11,822 nt of DNA from NCBI GenBank assembly GCA_015657435.1, contig JADLKH010000003.1, forward strand, positions 110,713-122,534, read 5' to 3'. The position numbers and the translations under genes are program-made. This stretch comes from Synergistales bacterium (GTDB taxonomy: Bacteria > Synergistota > Synergistia > Synergistales > 79-D21). The notes beneath the pieces were generated by a model that saw only the letters and a list, made by a program, of their open reading frames with translations, was not told the origin of the DNA and did not search any database. Shown here in pieces: positions 6,311 to 11,822 of this stretch (the stretch's first letter is position 1; every line of letters begins with the position of its first letter).

Positions 6311-6327
6311 CGAATCGGCACGGACGC

Positions 6328-6429
6328 CTAGGCGTCGGCCCTCCGAGGGGGTCCCACGCCGGTAAAAAAGAAACGAACGGACATCTTTGAGTTGGTTGGG
6401 TTCGTCATGTTGTCATCTCGCGATTTCAT
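6328..6429 (-). CDS. Phe attenuation leader peptide with FFF, 33 aa
   Basis: The frame runs from ATG 6429 (or in-frame ATGs at 6408 and 6384) to TAG 6330-6328. The peptide reads MKSRDDNMTNPTNSKMSVRF and continues FFTGVGPPRRADA, giving three consecutive Phe codons (TTC TTT TTT). GGCGT right after the Phe run pairs with ACGCC at the end of the frame (6360-6356 with 6335-6331), forming a 1:2 stem around CCCT/AGGG. A ribosome stalled on Phe would break that stem and free GGGACCCC for the antiterminator. This is the pheL design. No strong Shine-Dalgarno precedes any of the three ATGs, so the exact start is open. Confidence 0.8.
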   Translation of the reverse strand: MKSRDDNMTNPTNSKMSVRFFFTGVGPPRRADA

Positions 6430-6448
6430 CGGGATAAATTAGTGAGAA

Positions 6449-6478
6449 CTTATACCATGCCTCTCCATTTTTCGTCAA
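6449..6478 (-). promoter_or_regulatory. Sigma70-type promoter for the paaK leader
   Basis: On the minus strand TTGACG (6478-6473), an 18-base spacer and TATAAG (6454-6449). It starts nine bases after the murE stop codon. murE has no terminator of its own here, so murE transcripts could also enter this leader and be subject to the attenuator. Confidence 0.75.
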
Positions 6479-6487
6479 GGGTTTTCT

Positions 6488-7984
6488 TCAGGAGACGATC
6501 GGAATTCCCCGGGAAACGCTCCATTGGCGAACGCTCTCTTCGTCGTTGTAGGGGACCGGGCCGTCCGCCAGGATCATGGTCGTCTCGGGACCTTTCCCCG
6601 CCAGGAGGACGACGTCTCCCGGGCGGGCGGCGTCGAGGGCGGCATGGACCGCTTCCTTCCGGTCAAGGATGACGGAATGGGACTGGAGTCGAGGTCCCTG
6701 CAACCCTTCCTCGATCTGTCCGGCGATGACCCCGGGGTCTTCGCTCCGGGGGTTGTCCATGGTGAGAACCACGTGATCGGCCAAGACTGCCGCGACACGG
6801 CCCATGAGAGGCCGATTTTCCACCGTCCTCTCCCCGCCGAGGCCGAACACCGCGTGAACGGCTCCCCGGCAGCTTGCCCCGACCGCATCGAGGGCCTTTT
6901 CCAGGCCGTCGGGCGTGTGGGCATAGTCGATGAAGCAGGTGAGGCCGTTTTCGAATCGGAAGCGCTGCAGCCGGCCGGGGACGGGAGGGACGTTCTCGAT
7001 CCCTCGCCGGATGGCTTCGGGTCCCATTCCCAGGCTCAGGCCGAGCGCCGTCGCGGCCAGAACGTTCGAAACGTTGTGGCGTCCCACGAACGGGCTTTTG
7101 ACGCGGAGCGCCTGTCCGAGCGCGGGAAGGAAAAGCTCGAGATCCGTCCCGTCCAGGTCCATGGCGAGGATCCTGGCCCACACTCCGGGATTCTCCCCGA
7201 TTCCGTAGGGGACTGTCCTCTTTGGGAAGAGGTCCGCGAGGCGCCGCCCCCAGGGGTCGTCGAAGTTGAGGCAGAATCTTGCTCCGGAACGGGGATGCTC
7301 CGAGAATAGCCTGAGCTTGGCCTGGAAGTAGCCCTCCATGTCGCCGTGGAAGTCCAGGTGCTCCGGGGTCAGGTTCGTGAAGGCCAGGGCGTCGAAAAGG
7401 CATCCGTCGAGCCGGTGAAGATCCAGACCGTGGGAAGAAGCCTCCATGACGCAGGCCTGTCCCCCGTTTGCGACCATCCTGGCCAGCCACCGCTGCACGG
7501 AGGGGCCGTCGGGCGTCGTCCGGTCTCCCGGCTCCTCCGCCTTTCCGTCGTCGTAGACGATCGTCCCCAGCAGCCCGCAGGGGACTTTCCCGCTGCGGAG
7601 GATCGACCGGGTGATCCAGGCGGTGGTGCTCTTCCCGTTTGTCCCCGTCACCGCCGCGAGCCGCAGCTTGCGGGCCGGGAAACCGTGGACCGCTGCGGCG
7701 ACCGCTGCGGCGCCCCTGCGGACGTCCTTCACGAGGATCACGGGCAGAAGGGTGTCCAGGGGGCGCTCCGCAAGAAAGGCTCCGGCGCCGCTTTGTTCCG
7801 CCGCACGCGCGAAGTCGTGCCCGTCGGACTTGAAGCCCCTGACGCAGCAGTAGAGGGCGCCGGGTGCGACCTGATCCGTCCGGGTGCAGACGTCCGAAAC
7901 GGCGTCGTCCTCCTGGGGCGGCCGGGCGAAGGCCGGAGCCAGACCAGCCGATTCGAGGGTTTCGAAGATTTGCGAAAGTTTCAT
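6488..7984 (-). CDS. murE: UDP-N-acetylmuramoyl-tripeptide synthetase (DAP type)
   Basis: Cytosolic Mur ligase that adds the third stem-peptide residue to UDP-MurNAc-L-Ala-D-Glu. At 498 aa it has normal length. Visible: the ATP loop TGTNGKST at 113-120, TTPDG at 156-160, MEASSHGL at 180-187, the carbamylated lysine K223 in GYFQAKLRLF, the N-domain of the C-terminal fold FIDYAHTPDGLEKAL at 351-365, GGERTVENRPLMG at 383-395 (usually GGDRD..KRP), and GKGPE at 463-467. DNPR at 410-413 is the signature of enzymes that accept meso-diaminopimelate rather than lysine. GGAG lies ten bases before ATG 7984; a TTG one codon earlier (7987) has seven-base spacing and is equally possible. It stands outside any cell-wall gene cluster, divergent from the GntR gene. 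Confidence 0.92.
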   Translation of the reverse strand: MKLSQIFETLESAGLAPAFARPPQEDDAVSDVCTRTDQVAPGALYCCVRGFKSDGHDFARAAEQSGAGAFLAERPLDTLLPVILVKDVRRGAAAVAAAVHGFPARKLRLAAVTGTNGKSTTAWITRSILRSGKVPCGLLGTIVYDDGKAEEPGDRTTPDGPSVQRWLARMVANGGQACVMEASSHGLDLHRLDGCLFDALAFTNLTPEHLDFHGDMEGYFQAKLRLFSEHPRSGARFCLNFDDPWGRRLADLFPKRTVPYGIGENPGVWARILAMDLDGTDLELFLPALGQALRVKSPFVGRHNVSNVLAATALGLSLGMGPEAIRRGIENVPPVPGRLQRFRFENGLTCFIDYAHTPDGLEKALDAVGASCRGAVHAVFGLGGERTVENRPLMGRVAAVLADHVVLTMDNPRSEDPGVIAGQIEEGLQGPRLQSHSVILDRKEAVHAALDAARPGDVVLLAGKGPETTMILADGPVPYNDEESVRQWSVSRGIPIVS

Positions 7985-8022
7985 CAAACGGGCTCTCCTT
8001 TCCTTTGAAGACCTGATTGTTT

Positions 8023-8050
8023 ATTCTAAAGCGTTTGAACGGCAGCGCAA
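8023..8050 (-). promoter_or_regulatory. Probable sigma70-type promoter for murE
   Basis: On the minus strand TTGCGC (8050-8045), a 16-base spacer and TAGAAT (8028-8023), about 40 bases before the murE start. The -35 box is moderate. It lies back to back with the GntR gene's upstream region. Confidence 0.5.
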
Positions 8051-8073
8051 GAGTTCATCAGGGACGAGCGGTA

Positions 8074-8103
8074 TTGCGGATCAGGGGTCATTTGCTGTTT
8101 AAT
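8074..8103 (+). promoter_or_regulatory. Possible promoter for the GntR regulator
   Basis: TTGCGG (8074-8079), an 18-base spacer and TTTAAT (8098-8103), 34 bases before the ATG. Both boxes depart from consensus; this is only the best candidate in the spacer. Confidence 0.3.
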
Positions 8104-8137
8104 GATGGAAATCTGATGTTTCTGCGGGGGCTAACCG

Positions 8138-8809
8138 ATGGAAGAATTCACGGACAACCTGAGTTCCTTGCGTGAAAAGGTCTACCAGTACCTTAGGAAG
8201 GGCCTGAACGACGGGCGCCTCAGACAGGGCGCCTTTCTGAACCTGAACGCCATCAGCGCCGAGCTCGGGATGAGCCGAACGCCTCTTCGGGACGCCCTTT
8301 TCCAGCTTGAGGCGGAAGGGTACGTGACGATCTTTCCGAGGCGCGGGGTCATGGTCAACCGGCTCGATATGGAGAAGATCCGGAACATCTACGAGATCAG
8401 CGGAGCCCTGGAGAGCACGGTGATCGCCCATTCAGGGCGCAAGCTCACCGATGCGGACATCGCCGGGATGGAAAAGCTGAACGATCAGATGCGGGTGGCT
8501 GTGGAAACCCAGGACATCGACGGCTATTACGAAAAAAACACGGCCTTCCACAACATCTACCTCAACCTGTCCCAGAACGCGGACCTGATCCGGACGCTCC
8601 ACACGATGAGGGAGAGGCTCTACGATTTTCCCAGGAGCAAGGCGTTCATCAAGGATTGGGAACTGTCGGCGATCGGCGAGCACGATGAACTCATCCGCAG
8701 GCTCAAGGCAAGGGATTTCAACGGGGCGGCGGAACAGCTCCGGGATGTCCACTGGTCGTTCGAGGTCCAGGAGCGGTATGCGCGGCTGTACTACTTCGGG
8801 CAGGAATGA
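8138..8809 (+). CDS. GntR family transcriptional regulator, FCD (FadR) type
   Basis: A 223-residue DNA-binding regulator. The winged helix-turn-helix is at about residues 10-75, with recognition helix SAELGMSRTPLRDALFQLEAEG (split here around residues 40-61) and wing PRRGVMV at 67-73. The FCD effector domain fills the rest. Its metal/effector ligands are visible as H138 (NTAFHNIY), H182 (GEHDEL) and H205 (RDVHWSF). FCD regulators usually sense small organic acids or amino-acid products and repress nearby catabolic or transport genes. The neighbours are murE, divergent, and the DUF3798 protein gene 151 bases downstream; the latter is the more likely target. The ribosome binding site is weak (GCGGGGG seven bases before ATG). 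Effector unknown. Confidence 0.88.
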   Translation: MEEFTDNLSSLREKVYQYLRKGLNDGRLRQGAFLNLNAISAELGMSRTPLRDALFQLEAEGYVTIFPRRGVMVNRLDMEKIRNIYEISGALESTVIAHSGRKLTDADIAGMEKLNDQMRVAVETQDIDGYYEKNTAFHNIYLNLSQNADLIRTLHTMRERLYDFPRSKAFIKDWELSAIGEHDELIRRLKARDFNGAAEQLRDVHWSFEVQERYARLYYFGQE

Positions 8810-8843
8810 CGGCCCGGCCCTGCGCCGGACCGGACGAGCGGGC

Positions 8844-8879
8844 AAAACCGGGCGGGACGATTCCCGCCCGGTCGTTTTG
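8844..8879 (+). terminator. Intrinsic terminator after the GntR gene
   Basis: CCGGGCGGGA (8848-8857) pairs with TCCCGCCCGG (8862-8871) around CGAT, followed by TCGTTTT. A-run before and T-run after make it possibly bidirectional. It separates the regulator from the DUF3798 gene. Confidence 0.82.
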
Positions 8880-8888
8880 TGCGCAAGA

Positions 8889-8918
8889 TTGACATTGTCG
8901 GACTCTTTCTTCTAATAT
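8889..8918 (+). promoter_or_regulatory. Strong sigma70-type promoter for the DUF3798 gene
   Basis: TTGACA (8889-8894), an 18-base spacer and TAATAT (8913-8918) in an AT-rich patch that stands out from the surrounding DNA. The imperfect palindrome CTAATATATCAG (8912-8923, one mismatched pair) covers the -10 box and could be an operator for the adjacent GntR regulator (inference). Confidence 0.75.
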
Positions 8919-8960
8919 ATCAGACGTATTTCTATCATATTTTTAGAGGGGGTTCGAAGC

Positions 8961-10154
8961 ATGAAGAAGTCGTGGGTTGTCCTGCTGGCAGGGTTTGCGC
9001 TGTTTGCCCTGATGGCGGGAACGGCAATGGCGAATGCGCCTTTCCATATCGGCGTGGTCACCCTGACCGTTTCACAGGCGGAAGACACCTACAGGGGTGC
9101 CGAGCGGCTGACCAAGGAATACGGGGACGTGGCCAAGGGCGGGTACATCAAGCACATCACCCTTCCGGACAGCTTCATGTCGGAAATGGAGACCAGCATC
9201 AGCCAGATCGCCGGTCTTGCCGACGACCCGAAAATGAAGGTCATCGTCGTCGACGACGCGGTTCCGGGCACCACCGAGGGATTCCGCCGGGTCAAGGAGA
9301 AGCGCCCCGACATCCTCTGCCTCGCCGGCGAACCTCAGGAAGACCCGAACGTCATCTGCCCGGTGGCCGACCTGGCCATCGGCGTGGACAACATTTACCG
9401 CGGCTACCTCATCATCAGCACCGCGAAAAAGATGGGGGCCGATACCTTCGTTCACATCTCCTTCCCCCGCCACATGAGCTACGAGCTTCTTTCCAGGCGG
9501 CGCAACATCATGGAACAGGCCTGCAAGGACCTGGGCATGAAGTTCGTGTTCGAGACCGCTCCCGACCCGACCAGCGACGTGGGTGTGGCCGGAGCCCAGC
9601 AGTACATCCTCGAGAAGGTTCCCGCGTGGGTCCAGAAATACGGCAAGAAGGCCGCCTTCTTCTGCACGAACGATGCGCAGACCGAACCCCTGCTGCGTCA
9701 GGTCGCCAAGTACGGCGCCTTCTTCGTGGAACCCGATCTGCCCTCCCCGCTGATGGGCTACCCGGGAGCCTTCGGGATCGATCTTTCCAAGGAAAAGGGG
9801 AACTGGCCCGCCATCCTGAAGAAGGTCGAGCAGGTTGTGGTCAAGGCCGGCGGCAAGGCCCGCATGGGAACCTGGGCCTACTCCTACGGCTACGCGACGA
9901 CCGCGACGCTCGGCGAGTACGGCAAGCGCGTCGTCGAGAAGAAGGCGAAGCTCGGAAACATGAAGGATCTGATGGACGCCTACGCGAAGTTCACGCCGGG
10001 CGCGAAGTGGAACGGCAGCAACTACGTCGATCTCGGGACCGGCGTCAAGAAGAAGAACTTCTTCCTCGTCTACCAGGACACCTACGTGTTCGGCAGGGGA
10101 TACATGGGGGCCACGAGCGTGAAGGTTCCCGAGAAGTACCTGAAGATCAAGTAG
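8961..10154 (+). CDS. Secreted DUF3798 family protein (periplasmic-binding-like)
   Basis: A 397-residue exported protein. The signal peptide is MKKSWVVLLAGFALFALMAG followed by TAMA, with cleavage likely after residue 24; there is no lipobox cysteine, so it is free in the periplasm. The mature part looks like a two-lobed periplasmic-binding/LacI-like fold: FHIGVVTLTVSQAEDTYRGA near the start, KMKVIVVDDAVPGTTEGF in the middle, KKAAFFCTNDAQTEPLLRQV further on. I recognise it as DUF3798, a family I associate with Synergistota and Fusobacteria; no ligand is established to my knowledge. A strong promoter, AGAGGGGG ribosome site eight bases upstream and codons biased to C/G third positions suggest high expression. 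It stands alone between terminators, without transporter genes beside it. Confidence 0.8.
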   Translation: MKKSWVVLLAGFALFALMAGTAMANAPFHIGVVTLTVSQAEDTYRGAERLTKEYGDVAKGGYIKHITLPDSFMSEMETSISQIAGLADDPKMKVIVVDDAVPGTTEGFRRVKEKRPDILCLAGEPQEDPNVICPVADLAIGVDNIYRGYLIISTAKKMGADTFVHISFPRHMSYELLSRRRNIMEQACKDLGMKFVFETAPDPTSDVGVAGAQQYILEKVPAWVQKYGKKAAFFCTNDAQTEPLLRQVAKYGAFFVEPDLPSPLMGYPGAFGIDLSKEKGNWPAILKKVEQVVVKAGGKARMGTWAYSYGYATTATLGEYGKRVVEKKAKLGNMKDLMDAYAKFTPGAKWNGSNYVDLGTGVKKKNFFLVYQDTYVFGRGYMGATSVKVPEKYLKIK

Positions 10155-10185
10155 GCCCGACCTCAGGCGAACCGGAACCCAAAGG

Positions 10186-10217
10186 CCGGGGGGAGGTTTC
10201 TTCCCCCCGGTTTTTTT
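10186..10217 (+). terminator. Intrinsic terminator of the DUF3798 gene
   Basis: CCGGGGGGA pairs with TCCCCCCGG around a seven-base loop, then seven T. A second small stem, CGGGGG/CCCCCG (10218-10234), follows at once without a T run and ends six bases before the next ribosome binding site. Confidence 0.92.
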
Positions 10218-10254
10218 CGGGGGACCATCCCCCGGCAATAAGGAGGAATCGCTC

Positions 10255-11352
10255 TTGCTGAAGGATCATCTGCAAAACCTCGCGGAACGGCTTCGGCTGC
10301 AGAAGCTCGACGCGATCGTCCTGGGGCCCTCCCCGGACCTGCAATACCTCGCCGGCCTGAGTCTTTTCGACGACGAGCGCTTCAAGGGACTTGTCGTCCT
10401 CTCCGACGGACGGATGTTCTCCATCGTGCCCAGGCTCTATCGCGAGCAGATGGAAACCGTCCTGGGGCCGGAGTGCCCGGAGTGCCTGTGGGACGACTCT
10501 GAGGGGTTTCTTGAAAAGGTCACGGCCGTTTGGAAGGATTTCGGGCTCCAGGGAAAGGTCGTGGCGGTGAACGACGGCATCCGTGCGGTGGACTTGATCG
10601 ACCTGGAGCGGTCCGTTCCCGGGACGCGCTTCGTCAACGGGCACCCCGTGGTGGAAGCCATGCGCCTGGTCAAGTCGCCGGAGGAGATGGAACTGCTTCG
10701 GAAGGCCGCGCGCATCGCGGACGAGGCCTTCACCGCCCTGCTGCCGTTCATCCGCCCGGGAGTCCGGGAGGGAGAGGTGGCCCGGAAGCTGGAGGACCTG
10801 CTGGTCGAGAAGGGTGCGGACGGCTTGTCCTTCACGACGATCGTCGCTTCCGGCCCGAACGGGTCCAACCCGCACTACATGGGGTCCGGCCGGGTGCTGT
10901 CGGAGGGCGATCCCGTGGTCATCGACTTCGGCTGCACCTACCGCGGATACTGCTCGGACACGACCCGCACCGTTTTCGTAGGACGGGCTTCCGAGGAGGA
11001 CCGGGCGATTTACCGGGTCGTCCTGGAGGCGAATCTCGCCGGGGAGGCGGCCGTCCGGGCGGGAGCCACCGCCCAGGACGTGGACCGTGCAACGCGGTCG
11101 GTCATCGAGAAGGCCGGGTACGGGGAGTATTTCATCAACCGGACCGGGCACGGGATTGGGGTTGCGGTTCACGAGGCCCCCTACATCATGGAGGGGAACC
11201 TCCAGGAGCTGGGAAAAGGCATGGCCTTCAGCGTGGAGCCCGGAATCTACATCCCGGGGCGCCTCGGGATCCGGATCGAGGATATCGTCCTGGTGACGGA
11301 CAAGGGCGGGGAACCCCTGAGCGCGTTTCCGAAGGATCTCGCGATCGTCTGA
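10255..11352 (+). CDS. M24 family Xaa-Pro dipeptidase/aminopeptidase
   Basis: A 365-residue cytosolic metallopeptidase of the pita-bread fold that removes residues before proline or splits X-Pro dipeptides. The N-terminal creatinase-like domain (1-135) holds DAIVLGPSPDLQYLAGL. The catalytic domain shows all five metal ligands: D224 (VIDFG), D235 (YCSDTTRTV), H299 (RTGHGIG), E328 (SVEPGIY) and E342 (IRIEDIV), plus H207 (NPHYMG) and H306 (AVHEAPY). The start is TTG, chosen because AGGAGG sits exactly eight bases upstream and no ATG is placed as well. No promoter is evident in the 37 bases after the DUF3798 terminator, so it may depend on read-through. It would release proline and amino acids from imported peptides. 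Confidence 0.88.
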   Translation: MLKDHLQNLAERLRLQKLDAIVLGPSPDLQYLAGLSLFDDERFKGLVVLSDGRMFSIVPRLYREQMETVLGPECPECLWDDSEGFLEKVTAVWKDFGLQGKVVAVNDGIRAVDLIDLERSVPGTRFVNGHPVVEAMRLVKSPEEMELLRKAARIADEAFTALLPFIRPGVREGEVARKLEDLLVEKGADGLSFTTIVASGPNGSNPHYMGSGRVLSEGDPVVIDFGCTYRGYCSDTTRTVFVGRASEEDRAIYRVVLEANLAGEAAVRAGATAQDVDRATRSVIEKAGYGEYFINRTGHGIGVAVHEAPYIMEGNLQELGKGMAFSVEPGIYIPGRLGIRIEDIVLVTDKGGEPLSAFPKDLAIV

Positions 11353-11412
11353 ACCCCTCCGGATCCGGAAATCGAAGATCACTTTCAGGGAATGTCCGTT
11401 CGAAAAACCACC

Positions 11413-11442
11413 TTGACAGGCCGGGCGTGGGTGTGATAGATT
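11413..11442 (+). promoter_or_regulatory. Sigma70-type promoter for the trp leader
   Basis: TTGACA (11413-11418), an 18-base spacer and TAGATT (11437-11442). The predicted start (about 11449) coincides with the leader ATG at 11450, which would give a leaderless or nearly leaderless leader mRNA. Confidence 0.8.
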
Positions 11443-11449
11443 CCTCGCC

Positions 11450-11518
11450 ATGATGAAACGATATAGCGGCAGCATGACGGTAACGAACGCGAAGGCGCTT
11501 TGGTGGTGGGGGTCCTGA
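11450..11518 (+). CDS. trpL: trp operon leader peptide with WWW, 22 aa
   Basis: A 22-codon frame, MMKRYSGSMTVTNAKAL followed by WWWGS and stop. The three consecutive TGG codons sit at 11501-11509, at the foot of the 1:2 stem GGTGGGGGT/ACCCCCGCC (11505-11513 with 11518-11526). Segment 2 (CCCCGC, 11520-11525) can pair instead with GCGGGG (11553-11558) in the first arm of the terminator, the classical antiterminator. Ribosomes stalled on Trp would favour that form and allow trpB expression. No Shine-Dalgarno is present and the double ATG lies at the likely 5' end of the RNA. Confidence 0.92.
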   Translation: MMKRYSGSMTVTNAKALWWWGS

Positions 11519-11547
11519 CCCCCGCCCGCTTCAGCGTGAGCTTGAGA

Positions 11548-11585
11548 GGGCCGCGGGGAAGAATTTTCCCGCGGCCCCTTTTTTT
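11548..11585 (+). terminator. trp attenuator (intrinsic terminator)
   Basis: GGGCCGCGGG pairs with CCCGCGGCCC, extended by AA/TT pairs around a small loop, followed by seven T. It is the 3:4 stem of the trp leader. Confidence 0.93.
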
Positions 11586-11594
11586 CGGAAACAG

Positions 11595-11622
11595 GCGGGG
11601 GGCCGAAAGGCTCCCCGCTTTT
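11595..11622 (+). terminator. Second terminator-like stem before trpB
   Basis: GCGGGGGGCC pairs with GGCTCCCCGC (one G-U) around a GAAA tetraloop, followed by TTTT. It follows the attenuator by nine bases and ends 36 bases before the trpB ATG. It could be a backup terminator, or a stem that protects the read-through RNA. Confidence 0.7.
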
Positions 11623-11658
11623 CGATTCAGAAAATTTCCATTAGAGGAGGAAGACGAG

Positions 11659-11822
11659 ATGAGGCAGACGAGCGCGGCAAAGACGAGCACGAGGGGGTTT
11701 TACGGCGAGTACGGCGGGAGGTTCGTGCCGGAGGCGATCGACGTTCTCCTGGACGAACTGGAGGGAGCCTTTGACGAAGCGATGTCCGACGGGGCATTCG
11801 TGGCGGAGATGGACCGGCTGCT
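11659..11822 (+). CDS. trpB: Tryptophan synthase beta chain, N-terminal part
   Basis: The first 54 codons of TrpB, cut by the window end. The opening MRQTSAAKTSTRGFYGEYGG then RFVPEAIDVLLDELE is the characteristic TrpB start (GxFGxFGGRFVPE in the family). TrpB is a PLP enzyme that condenses indole with serine to give Trp. GAGGAGG lies eight bases before the ATG. It is the first structural gene after the trp leader, not trpE as in most trp operons; whether trpA or other trp genes follow cannot be seen. If they do not, the enzyme would work in indole salvage. Confidence 0.93.
   Translation, partial: MRQTSAAKTSTRGFYGEYGGRFVPEAIDVLLDELEGAFDEAMSDGAFVAEMDRL

Noticed and set aside
6250..6321. GTG start giving PaaK a 24-residue N-terminal extension
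   Set aside because: The extension is translated from the attenuator stem itself and has no ribosome binding site; ATG 6249 has AAGGAGG at ideal spacing.
4420..6390. A 656-codon open frame on the plus strand opposite paaK
   Set aside because: Low-complexity Arg/Gly-rich translation without motifs, running across the terminator and the convergent gene pair; a shadow of the third-position GC bias.
8961..9032. Lipoprotein signal in the DUF3798 protein
   Set aside because: No cysteine at the cleavage site; AMA-NA is a standard signal peptidase I site.
8879..10261. A 460-codon plus-strand frame over the DUF3798 gene
   Set aside because: It starts inside the promoter and has no ribosome binding site; the other frame has a signal peptide, a good start and a terminator after its stop.
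10147..11475. A 442-codon minus-strand frame opposite the M24 peptidase
   Set aside because: No domain or start site; it covers the peptidase with all five metal ligands and the trp promoter.
1..11822. CRISPR arrays, tRNA or rRNA genes, insertion sequences
   Set aside because: No regularly spaced repeats, cloverleaf-like sequence, transposase or terminal inverted repeats were seen.

Overview
The window is GC-rich bacterial DNA made of short, separately promoted transcription units. The gene set suits an amino-acid- and peptide-fermenting anaerobe: a sodium:solute symporter with a mini-subunit, an arylacetate-CoA ligase, a DUF3798 periplasmic protein, an M24 Xaa-Pro-type peptidase and a diaminopimelate-type MurE. 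Synergistota is my best guess, but this is inference from gene content and base composition, not a phylogenetic result.

Layout. Minus strand, 1-1881: the N-terminus of a sodium:solute symporter (cut by the window edge), a 34-codon one-helix protein overlapping it by ATGA, their 230-base leader, then proC with its own leader. Minus strand, 2004-4074: an ATP-grasp ligase and an alpha/beta-hydrolase esterase in one operon. Plus strand, 4136-4973: a nicotinamidase-like cysteine hydrolase with its own terminator. Minus strand, 4975-8050: a phenylacetate-CoA ligase (paaK-like) with a leader, and murE upstream of it. Plus strand, 8138-11822: a GntR/FCD regulator, a secreted DUF3798 protein, an M24 peptidase with a TTG start, and a trp leader followed by the start of trpB (cut by the window edge).

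The most interesting content is in the 'empty' stretches. Four of the structural genes are preceded by the same architecture: a sigma70-type promoter, a short leader reading frame rich in one amino acid, an intrinsic terminator, and then the gene. The trpB leader encodes Trp-Trp-Trp, the paaK leader encodes Phe-Phe-Phe, the symporter leader carries four Tyr codons within ten, and the proC leader carries six Pro codons out of 31. The Trp and Phe cases also show mutually exclusive stems (1:2, 2:3 and 3:4) that can be found by eye; Tyr and Pro are less certain. None of these leaders or the 34-residue protein is likely to be called by standard gene finders.

Read together, the attenuators suggest a lifestyle of salvaging amino acids. 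trpB can make Trp from indole and serine. paaK under Phe control makes most sense as an anabolic step (phenylacetate to phenylacetyl-CoA, then reductive carboxylation to phenylpyruvate and Phe). The symporter under Tyr control suggests uptake of Tyr or a related aromatic compound. proC under Pro control is classical end-product control. These functional links are inference; the leaders, terminators and promoter motifs are visible in the sequence.
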